A stretch of 64,000 nt of DNA from an uncultured Hyphomonas sp. (GTDB lineage Bacteria; Pseudomonadota; Alphaproteobacteria; Caulobacterales; Hyphomonadaceae): positions 248,001 through 312,000 of the forward strand of contig NZ_OY787456.1 in the NCBI RefSeq assembly GCF_963678875.1, given 5' to 3'. The notes beneath the pieces are model-generated. The model was not told the origin of the DNA. It was given only the letters and a program-made list of their open reading frames with translations, and did not search any database. The translations under genes and the position numbers were made by a program. Shown piece after piece: positions 17,536 to 23,889 of this stretch. Positions within the stretch are counted from its first letter, which is position 1; every line of letters begins with the position of its first letter.

Positions 17536-18312
17536 ATGACGAAAACCCTGCTGATGATTCACGGCGTCGGATGCGGCGGCGATGTATGGGACCGGATGAT
17601 CCCGGCGTTCGAGGCCGATGGCTGGATGTGTGAAGCGCCGACCCTGTTTCCAGGCCGCCGGGTAAAAGACAATCCGCCCCAATCGCTCAGCGAACTCGGC
17701 ATCGACGATTACATCTCCGCGATGTCGGCAAAGGCGCACGAGATCGAAAAGGCGACCGGGGAGAAGCCCGCCGTGATCGGCCACTCGATGGGCGGCCTGA
17801 TTGCGCAGGTGCTGGCGGAGAAGGGGGACGTGTCACAGGCTGTCTTCCTGACACCGGCCCAGCCGAAAGGGTGCGCCGTGATCGGGCCGAGCGTGGTGAT
17901 CACCTTCCTCAACATTCTGCTGCAGCAGAACCGCAAGAAATCCTACAAGGTCTGGCGGACGGGCTTTGACTTCGGTGTCACGAATTGTGTGCCGAAGCGC
18001 CTGCGGGAAGAGATCTATTCTCACGCGCTCTATGATTCCGGAAAGGTCTATGGCGACCTGACTGACGGGGTGGAAATCGATGAGTCGAAGATCAGGATCC
18101 CCACGCTGACGATCGCCGCGGGCAAGGACCGCGCGACACTGGCCTCTGCCGTCCGCAAGGTCGGCGAAAAATACAAGAACGCGGCGGTGGCCGGAGACTT
18201 CATGGAGTATCCGAAGAACGCCCACTGGATTGTCGATGAGCCGGGTACGGATCAGGTTGCGGCGGACATTGCCGGCTGGCTCGCCCGCACGCGTGTGAAA
18301 GAAGACGCATGA
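17536..18312 (+). CDS. Alpha/beta hydrolase
   Basis: A 258-residue alpha/beta hydrolase. LLMIHGVGCGGDVWDRM contains the oxyanion region, GHSMGG holds the nucleophile Ser, and the C-terminal NAHWIVDEPG supplies the His. ATG 17536 follows GGGGAGAGGGGC. The stop overlaps the start of the aminotransferase gene (ATGA), so the two are co-translated. The substrate is unknown; a lipase-like or esterase role is possible. Confidence 0.88.
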   Translation: MTKTLLMIHGVGCGGDVWDRMIPAFEADGWMCEAPTLFPGRRVKDNPPQSLSELGIDDYISAMSAKAHEIEKATGEKPAVIGHSMGGLIAQVLAEKGDVSQAVFLTPAQPKGCAVIGPSVVITFLNILLQQNRKKSYKVWRTGFDFGVTNCVPKRLREEIYSHALYDSGKVYGDLTDGVEIDESKIRIPTLTIAAGKDRATLASAVRKVGEKYKNAAVAGDFMEYPKNAHWIVDEPGTDQVAADIAGWLARTRVKEDA

Positions 18313-19238
18313 TGGAAGACGACGCGCACGGCGTGCACGACTATCTCACCGATCCGCGCAATGCGGACATCCTGATTTCGGTGAATGGTGAACTCAAGAA
18401 ACGGGACGAAGCGGTCGTGTCGGTCTTCGACAGCGGCTACATCCTGGGCGACGGCGTCTGGGAAGGCCTGCGCGTCATGAATGGCGGCATCGCCTTCCTG
18501 CCGGAGCATCTGAAGCGCCTCTGGGCCGGGGCCAAGACGCTCGACATGGACATTGGTCTCACCAAGGAAGAGCTGACGGCCCGCCTGACCGATTGCCTGA
18601 AGGCGAACGGCATGGAGGACGGTGTTCACATCCGCCTGATGGTAACACGCGGCATCAAGAAGACGCCTTATCAGGGGCCGCGCTTCACGATCACCAAGCC
18701 GACCATCGTGATCATCCCGGAATACAAGACGCCGGTGCCGGAGATCGTGAATACGGGCGTGACGCTGTTCACCGTGCATGTGCGCCGAACAGGACCTGCC
18801 GAGCAGGACCAGAAGCTGAATTCCCATTCTAAGCTCAACTGCATTCTTGCCTGTATCCAGGCCGACAAGGCCGGTGCTGACGAGGCCCTGATGCTCGACC
18901 CGCTTGGCTTTGTGGCGACCTGCAACTCGACCCATTTCTTCATCGTGCGCGATGGGGAAGTGTGGACCAGCCCGCCGGAATATTGCCTCGGCGGCATCAC
19001 GCGCGGCAACATTATCAAGACCTGCCGCGAGGTTGGCATCCCGGTGTTCGAGAAGCGCTTCTCGCTGTTTGATGTTTACTCCGCAGACGAAGCCTTCATC
19101 ACCGGCACTTTCGCAGGCGTGACGCCGGTTCGCGAAGTGGACGGACGGTCCATCGAGACCATTGACGGGCCCATCTCGCGGAAAATCCGCGAAGCCTACA
19201 AGGCCATGCAGGCGCGCAGCCTGACGTCCATTTCCTGA
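18309..19238 (+). CDS. Class IV PLP-dependent aminotransferase
   Basis: A 309-residue branched-chain/D-amino-acid aminotransferase-fold enzyme. DSGYILGDGVWEGLRV is the family N-terminal signature. The PLP lysine lies in HSKLNCILA, and ITRGNIIKTCREVG and TGTFAGVTPVREVDGR bind the cofactor phosphate. EGLR resembles IlvE, but the overall sequence differs enough that I do not assign leucine/isoleucine/valine specificity. It lies between a coupled hydrolase and a sulfotransferase-like gene. Confidence 0.88.
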   Translation: MMEDDAHGVHDYLTDPRNADILISVNGELKKRDEAVVSVFDSGYILGDGVWEGLRVMNGGIAFLPEHLKRLWAGAKTLDMDIGLTKEELTARLTDCLKANGMEDGVHIRLMVTRGIKKTPYQGPRFTITKPTIVIIPEYKTPVPEIVNTGVTLFTVHVRRTGPAEQDQKLNSHSKLNCILACIQADKAGADEALMLDPLGFVATCNSTHFFIVRDGEVWTSPPEYCLGGITRGNIIKTCREVGIPVFEKRFSLFDVYSADEAFITGTFAGVTPVREVDGRSIETIDGPISRKIREAYKAMQARSLTSIS

Positions 19239-19248
19239 GGCCGGTTCC

Positions 19249-19977
19249 ATGAGTGACGTGATACGTATCGCCATGTGGTCCGGCCCGCGCAACATGTCGA
19301 CGACGATGATGCGCAGCTTCGGCGCCCGTCCGGAAGCGGTCTGTGAGGACGAGCCGTTCTATGCCGCCTGGCTGACCGCAGCGGGCGAAGTTCATCCGAT
19401 GCAGGAAGAGACGCTGGCCTCCCAGTCGTCAGACCCCGGCATCGTCGCGCGTGAATTGCTGCACCCCCTGCCGCCGGGCAAGACGCTGCAATACCAGAAG
19501 CAGATGACCCATCATATGCTGGAATGCTTCCCGCTGGATTGGGTGAGCGGCGTGCGCCACGCTTTCCTCGTGCGCCATCCCGGCCGGGTGATTGCGTCCT
19601 ATACGAAGAAAATGGGCGATGTCAGCCTGGAGGCCATCGGCGTGCCCCAGCAGGAACGCCTCTACCGGGAGATCACCGAACGGACCGGCAAGGCACCACC
19701 GGTTGTGGACTCTGACCGCTTGCTGGCCGATCCGGCCCAAGTCCTGCCGCGTCTTTGTGAGGCGCTCGGTATTGGCTGGGACCCGGCCATGCTCAGCTGG
19801 GCGCCGGGACCTAAACCTGAAGACGGGGCCTGGGCACCGCACTGGTATGATGCGGTGTGGAACTCATCCGGCTTCGGACCACCGCCGGGAGACCGGCCGG
19901 TTCTGGAAGGCAAGGCCGCCGCCATCGAAAAAGAGGCGCTCGAAAGTTACGAACGGCTCTTGCTGCAGCACGTCTGA
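19249..19977 (+). CDS. Sulfotransferase-like protein
   Basis: A 242-residue P-loop protein. IRIAMWSGPRNMSTTMMRSF is a PAPS 5'-phosphosulfate loop-like motif near the N-terminus, and HAFLVRHPGRVIASY matches the 3'-phosphate-binding region of sulfotransferases. It begins 10 bases after the class IV aminotransferase. This pairing is one I recall from other alphaproteobacteria, which hints at joint action on an amine or amino acid product. The actual sulfo acceptor is unknown. Confidence 0.8.
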   Translation: MSDVIRIAMWSGPRNMSTTMMRSFGARPEAVCEDEPFYAAWLTAAGEVHPMQEETLASQSSDPGIVARELLHPLPPGKTLQYQKQMTHHMLECFPLDWVSGVRHAFLVRHPGRVIASYTKKMGDVSLEAIGVPQQERLYREITERTGKAPPVVDSDRLLADPAQVLPRLCEALGIGWDPAMLSWAPGPKPEDGAWAPHWYDAVWNSSGFGPPPGDRPVLEGKAAAIEKEALESYERLLLQHV

Positions 19978-19986
19978 GACCGGCAA

Positions 19987-20199
19987 TCAATCCTGTCCGG
20001 AGACCGGATCGCTGAGGAAGATTTTCAGCGTCCTGTCGTCATCCTGGATGCTGACAGAGACATCGAAACAGGCGTCTGAAGGGCCTATGACCAGCCGGCG
20101 CGCGGCGCCGTCAAAGCTTGCGCGATGGTCGATGATTTCAAGTCTGTTGAAGCGTCTGAGCGCTTCGCCGATCTGTTTGGTCGTATTGTCTGCCGCCAT
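19987..20199 (-). CDS. Small hypothetical protein
   Basis: A 70-residue protein (MAADNTTKQIGEALRRFN...) with an N-terminal amphipathic helix and a predicted beta-rich remainder. I do not recognise it. It ends nine bases from the sulfotransferase stop on the opposite strand and begins downstream of the folE terminator, so it needs its own promoter. GAGAG lies about nine bases before the ATG. Codon use looks normal for the region. Confidence 0.5.
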   Translation of the reverse strand: MAADNTTKQIGEALRRFNRLEIIDHRASFDGAARRLVIGPSDACFDVSVSIQDDDRTLKIFLSDPVSGQD

Positions 20200-20220
20200 C
20201 TGAGACTCTCGATCTGTTCG

Positions 20221-20254
20221 AAAAAAAAGCCCCGGCCTTGCGAGCCGGGGCTTT
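20221..20254 (-). terminator. Rho-independent terminator of folE
   Basis: Perfect 11-bp stem AAAGCCCCGGC (20226-20236) and GCCGGGGCTTT (20244-20254), 7-nt loop. On the minus strand it is followed by a run of eight or more T. It lies 25 bases after the folE stop. Confidence 0.93.
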
Positions 20255-20278
20255 CGGGATAAGGGGGCGCCGTCAGCC

Positions 20279-20902
20279 TCAGCTGCGGCCGGTCATCCGC
20301 AGGAAGCGGTTGCGCAGGTCTGCGTCCGATTTGAAGACGCCGGTGAACTGTGTCGTGACCGTGGATACGTCCTTGTGGTGTACGCCGCGGGTCGACATGC
20401 ACTCATGCACCGCGTCGATCAGGACGGCCGTGCCCATCGGGGCGAGGCTTTCGGTGATGGCGTCGCAGATCTGGGACGTCATGGTCTCCTGCGTCTGCAG
20501 GCGTTTGGAGAAGATCTCCACCACGCGGGCCAGTTTGGAGATGCCGACAACCGCTTCGGTCGGCATGTAGGCGACATAGGCCTTGCCGAGGAAGGGGGCC
20601 ATGTGGTGTTCGCAATGGCTTTCCACGTCGATGTTCTTGAGCATGACGATGTCGTCATAGCCCTGCACATCCTCGAAGGTGCGGGAAAGGTATTTCACCG
20701 GGTCTTCGGTATAGCCCGAGAACCATTCCTCGTACGCTTTGACAACGCGTTTCGGCGTGTCGATCAGGCCTTCACGGGCCGGGTCGTCGCCGGCCCACGC
20801 GATCAGCGTGCGAACCGCTTCTTCAGCTTCTTCCTGGGATGGGCGTTTCACGGGTTCCGCGCGCGCAATTTCATTCTTAGGTGTGATGGCGTCCATTGCC
20901 AT
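20279..20902 (-). CDS. folE: GTP cyclohydrolase I
   Basis: Converts GTP to 7,8-dihydroneopterin triphosphate, the first step of folate synthesis. The 207 residues carry the type I signatures VESHCEHHMAPF and SKLARVVEIFSKRLQTQE, and the C-terminal ECMSTRGVHHKD with zinc-ligand Cys and His residues. The usual second motif reads CMSMRG; the Thr substitution is mild. It is a single gene with its own terminator and is divergent from the cysS leader. Confidence 0.96.
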   Translation of the reverse strand: MAMDAITPKNEIARAEPVKRPSQEEAEEAVRTLIAWAGDDPAREGLIDTPKRVVKAYEEWFSGYTEDPVKYLSRTFEDVQGYDDIVMLKNIDVESHCEHHMAPFLGKAYVAYMPTEAVVGISKLARVVEIFSKRLQTQETMTSQICDAITESLAPMGTAVLIDAVHECMSTRGVHHKDVSTVTTQFTGVFKSDADLRNRFLRMTGRS

Positions 20903-21131
20903 AGTGTAGGAGTCCTTCGACTGAGGGACGGGGGTCGAGCCGGGGCGTCCCTTGAAGGTCTCTTGCGCCTTCTGCCCGGACTTAACGCCCGCCCGGAGTT
21001 TGTACCCTCAGGGCGATAATGAGGAACATAAGGGCCCAAAGCCCCGGTTTCCAGCGGATTCTACGGTGACGGCGCGTCACTGGATCGCGGCCGAGTTGCT
21101 TTTCGCTGCGTTAACTGATACCGCCCGGCCC
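20903..21131. other. Divergent spacer between folE and the cysS leader
   Basis: No gene is seen here. Upstream of the cysS leader peptide there is a weak candidate promoter, TTGCTT (21096-21101) with TACCGC 17 bases further on (21119-21124). This would start transcription close to the leader ATG at 21132. I see no recognisable riboswitch. Confidence 0.4.
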
Positions 21132-21182
21132 ATGTTCGTGCCCGCTTTTCCCTTGTGTCGCCGCTGCTGTTGTTGCCGCTGA
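21132..21182 (+). CDS. Cysteine-rich leader peptide of cysS
   Basis: A 16-codon open frame, MFVPAFPLCRRCCCCR, 80 bases upstream of cysS. Five of its last eight codons are cysteine (TGT, TGC, TGT, TGT, TGC), with four in a row. Cysteine is the rarest amino acid in such proteins, and the cluster precedes cysteinyl-tRNA synthetase. It therefore looks like a leader peptide whose translation stalls when charged tRNA-Cys is scarce. There is no clear Shine-Dalgarno site, consistent with a very short or absent 5' leader. The peptide itself need have no function. Confidence 0.72.
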   Translation: MFVPAFPLCRRCCCCR

Positions 21183-21199
21183 GGCCGCAACGCGCCATT

Positions 21200-21232
21200 A
21201 GGGCTGTCAGAAACTGACCCTGCCGGCATTTT
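21200..21232 (+). promoter_or_regulatory. Candidate attenuator hairpin upstream of cysS
   Basis: Between the leader stop and cysS, AGGG (21200-21203) plus TCAG (21207-21210) can pair with CTGA plus CCCT (21214-21221) around an AAA loop, with a 3-nt bulge. GCCGGCATTTT follows. This is a possible terminator or translation-blocking hairpin, weaker than a textbook attenuator. Confidence 0.35.
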
Positions 21233-21261
21233 CCCCGAACAAACCCGATCCAGAGACACAA

Positions 21262-22647
21262 ATGACCATTCGCCTTTACGACACCGCTGCGCGTGAAAAG
21301 CGCGTTTTCGAGCCGCAGGACCCCAAACGCGTGACGATGTATGTCTGCGGCCCCACGGTCTACAACTACGCCCATATCGGCAATGCCCGCCCGCCCATCG
21401 TGTTTGATGTGCTGCGCCGCCTGCTGATCCGCACCTATGGCGCGCACGCCGTCGTCTATGCCCGGAACATCACGGACATCGAGGACAAGATCATCAAGGC
21501 CTCGCTGGAGACCGGCGCGCCGATCGCCGAGATCACGCAGAAATATGCCGGTATCTACAATGCCGACACGGCTGCGCTGAACGTGCTGCCGCCGAGCATC
21601 GAACCCTGGGCGACGGACCATGTGGCCGAGATGATCGACATGATCGAAAAGCTGGTCCGCCGTGGCTACGCCTATGTTGGCAAGGAAGGCGTCTGGTTCG
21701 CCGTCAAGCAGATGCCGGACTACGGCAAGCTGTCCGGCCGCAAGCTGGAAGACAATGAAGCCGGCGCCCGCGTTGAAGTGGACCCCGACAAGCGTGACCC
21801 GTCCGATTTCGCCCTCTGGAAGTTCGCCAAGCCCGGCGAGCCGGAAGATGCGATCTGGGACAGCCCGTGGGGCAGGGGCCGCCCCGGCTGGCACATCGAA
21901 TGCTCCGCCATGGCCGCCAAGCATCTCGGCAAGACGATCGACATTCATGGCGGCGGGATCGACCTGCAGTTCCCGCATCACGAGAACGAGATCGCCCAGT
22001 CCGAATGCGCGCACGGCGAGGTCATGGCCAATTACTGGCTGCACAACGGCTTCCTCGACATGGGCGGGGAGAAGATGTCGAAGTCCCTCGGCAATGTCGT
22101 GCTGGTGAATGATCTCCTGAAGGCGTGGCCGGGCGAAGTGCTGCGCCTTGCCATGCTGAGCGGGCATTACCGCGCGCCGCTCGACTGGACCGAAGACCTG
22201 CTGAAACAGGCCAAGGCCACGCTCGACCGCATCTATGGCGCCCTGCGCCGGGTGTGGGACGCCGACGACGGCGAGGCCCGCGACACCGGCGTGCTGCGCG
22301 CGCTGGAGGACGACCTCAACACGCCGGAAGCGCTTGCCGAACTCTCTCGTCTGGCAGGTGAAGCGAACACGGCGGCAGACCAGAAAGACGCCGCCGCCAT
22401 GGCCAACGCCAAAGCGAACCTGCTGGAAGCGGGCAAGCTGCTTGGCCTGCTGACGCTGACCCCGAAGGACTGGGAGCAGGGCGGCGACGAAGACGGCAAT
22501 GCCCGCATCGACGCGCTCGTTCAGGCCCGGGTCGATGCCCGCGCCGCCAAGGACTGGGCCGAGGCCGACCGGATCCGCAATGAACTCGCCGCCGAAGGCA
22601 TCGAGATCATGGACGGGGCGGGCGGTTCGACCTGGCGCCGGGTGTAG
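21262..22647 (+). CDS. cysS: Cysteinyl-tRNA synthetase
   Basis: Class I synthetase that charges tRNA-Cys. In its 461 residues, MYVCGPTVYNYAHIGNARP holds the zinc-ligand Cys and the HIGN form of HIGH. GWHIECSAMA and HHENEIAQSECAHG supply further zinc ligands, and KMSKSLGN is the ATP loop. The C-terminal anticodon-binding domain ends EIMDGAGGSTWRRV. GAGACA lies upstream of the ATG. Expression is probably governed by the Cys-rich leader described above. Confidence 0.97.
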   Translation: MTIRLYDTAAREKRVFEPQDPKRVTMYVCGPTVYNYAHIGNARPPIVFDVLRRLLIRTYGAHAVVYARNITDIEDKIIKASLETGAPIAEITQKYAGIYNADTAALNVLPPSIEPWATDHVAEMIDMIEKLVRRGYAYVGKEGVWFAVKQMPDYGKLSGRKLEDNEAGARVEVDPDKRDPSDFALWKFAKPGEPEDAIWDSPWGRGRPGWHIECSAMAAKHLGKTIDIHGGGIDLQFPHHENEIAQSECAHGEVMANYWLHNGFLDMGGEKMSKSLGNVVLVNDLLKAWPGEVLRLAMLSGHYRAPLDWTEDLLKQAKATLDRIYGALRRVWDADDGEARDTGVLRALEDDLNTPEALAELSRLAGEANTAADQKDAAAMANAKANLLEAGKLLGLLTLTPKDWEQGGDEDGNARIDALVQARVDARAAKDWAEADRIRNELAAEGIEIMDGAGGSTWRRV

Positions 22648-22709
22648 GGGATGCCTGATGCCCTTTCGCCGCCTTGCGCTGGCGGAAGGGCGAGGCCATC
22701 TTCGGCGCG

Positions 22710-23168
22710 ATGAGCGAGCTTTATCACAACCGCATTCTCGAACTGGCCGCTGGCATCCCGTATGTCGGGCGGCTGAGCGATGCCGAAGGCTCCGTGACCA
22801 AGGTCTCCCGCGTCTGCGGATCGGTCGTGCATGTCGACCTGAAACTGGACGAGGCGGGCGAGACAATCACGGAAATCGCTGTCGATCCAAAGGCTTGCGC
22901 GCTTGGTCAGGCGGCAACGTCGATCCTCGCAGAGCACGCCGTCGGCGCGCCGGTGTCCGAGATCATCGCCGCACGCGATGCCCTGAAAGCCATGCTGAAG
23001 GATGGCGGCCCGCCGCCGGAAGGCCGGTTCTGGGAGCTGCGCCATCTGGAGCCTGTGGCCGACTATCCGCCCCGCCACGCCTCCACCATGCTCGCCTTCG
23101 AAGCCGCCGTCGCCGCCATCGAGGAAGCGCTGCAGAAGCGCGCAGCCGCCCGTGCAGCCGCCCAGTAA
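22710..23168 (+). CDS. IscU-like iron-sulfur cluster assembly scaffold protein
   Basis: A 152-residue NifU_N/IscU-fold protein (MSELYHNRILELAAGIPYVG). Two of the three IscU cluster cysteines are recognisable: Cys36 in SRVCGSVV and Cys63 in KACALGQAATS. The third, expected in an HCS/KCA motif, is replaced by RHASTML (Ala124), and the Asp after the first Cys is Ser. It may bind a cluster differently or have another role. ATG 22710 fits the family N-terminus. yidD starts inside its 3' end. Confidence 0.82.
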   Translation: MSELYHNRILELAAGIPYVGRLSDAEGSVTKVSRVCGSVVHVDLKLDEAGETITEIAVDPKACALGQAATSILAEHAVGAPVSEIIAARDALKAMLKDGGPPPEGRFWELRHLEPVADYPPRHASTMLAFEAAVAAIEEALQKRAAARAAAQ

Positions 23169-23511
23169 CAGCCTGCGCCGCCGGGCCGCCTACGGGCTGC
23201 TCTGGGTCTACAAGCATGGGCCGAGCCAGGTGATGTGGGCGTTTGGTGCGCGGTGCCAGCACACACCAACCTGTAGTGAGTACGGGGCCGAATGCGTCTC
23301 CCGCTTTGGCTGGTGGCCGGGCTTCTGGATGACGCTGGCGCGCTTCCTGCGCTGCCGCCCGGGCGGGACGATGGGCTGTGACCCGCCGCCGGAGACGAAG
23401 CCCGATGTGCCGGTCTGGCAGCCGTGGCGCTATGGTGACTGGTCCGGCCACAATATGAAGACGGGAGTGGCCCATGCCTGCAAGCCGGTTGAAAAACCCC
23501 CGGAGGCATGA
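23152..23511 (+). CDS. yidD: Membrane protein insertion efficiency factor YidD
   Basis: A 119-residue YidD-family protein that associates with the inner membrane and aids YidC-dependent insertion. The family core is visible: CQHTPTCSEYGAECVSRFG, then WWPGFWMTLARFLRC and the RPGG turn with Asp-Pro after it. The GTG start at 23152 gives a 17-base overlap with the IscU-like gene. Here yidD is not next to rnpA/yidC, the alternative context usual in alphaproteobacteria. Its last bases contain the promoter for the thrS leader. Confidence 0.85.
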   Translation: MQPPSNSLRRRAAYGLLWVYKHGPSQVMWAFGARCQHTPTCSEYGAECVSRFGWWPGFWMTLARFLRCRPGGTMGCDPPPETKPDVPVWQPWRYGDWSGHNMKTGVAHACKPVEKPPEA

Positions 23512-23517
23512 CATATC
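23489..23517 (+). promoter_or_regulatory. Sigma70-type promoter for the thrS leader
   Basis: TTGAAA (23489-23494), exactly 17 bases, then CATATC (23512-23517). A start point six to seven bases downstream falls on the ATG at 23524. This predicts a leaderless mRNA that begins with the leader peptide. The promoter overlaps the end of yidD. Confidence 0.6.
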
Positions 23518-23523
23518 GCCGCC

Positions 23524-23577
23524 ATGCATTTTCGTCTGATCACCGCTCTGACCACACGAACCCGCCGGGGTGCCTGA
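23524..23577 (+). CDS. Threonine-rich leader peptide of thrS
   Basis: A 17-codon frame, MHFRLITALTTRTRRGA, starting 12 bases after yidD and immediately at the predicted transcription start. Four threonine codons (ACC, ACC, ACA, ACC) fall within seven positions (7-13), the pattern of thrL-type attenuators, and the downstream gene is threonyl-tRNA synthetase. There is no Shine-Dalgarno site, as for leaderless leaders such as rhizobial trpL. The distance to thrS is long (312 bases). Confidence 0.62.
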   Translation: MHFRLITALTTRTRRGA

Positions 23578-23889
23578 CGCGCTTTCGGCCCGCACCCTCG
23601 TGCGCGCCCGCCTCATGCACCCGCCAAAAACACCCTGAAACCGAGCCCCCGATGTTGCGTCCAGAACTGGCCGGAACACGATAAACGGGACGATATATAC
23701 ACGATATACAGACCATTTATGGCTCGTCTCATTTCCGGAAGCCGCCTGACTGCAGCCCGCCCGCTTTGAGGGTGGGAAAAGCGGTAAAGAAGCGCTAAGC
23801 AAGCCGCCGCATAAGGCTTTAGAACAAGGCTTTCCGGGCCCTTGGAATTTGCGCCCCTCACGGGCGACCGAAATCGAAGAAGAAGACCG
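23578..23889 (+). promoter_or_regulatory. Long structured leader region of thrS
   Basis: A 312-base stretch without a gene. Three near-repeats ACGATAAAC (23678), ACGATATATAC (23690) and ACGATATAC (23701) recur every 11-12 bases. Two mutually exclusive stems share sequence: CCCGCCC (23756-23762) with GGGTGGG (23770-23776), or CCGCTTT (23761-23767) with AAAGCGG (23778-23784). AAGCC (23801-23805) can pair with GGCTT at 23815 or 23828, in a duplicated AAGGCTTT. No terminator with a U-tract is obvious. Confidence 0.4.
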
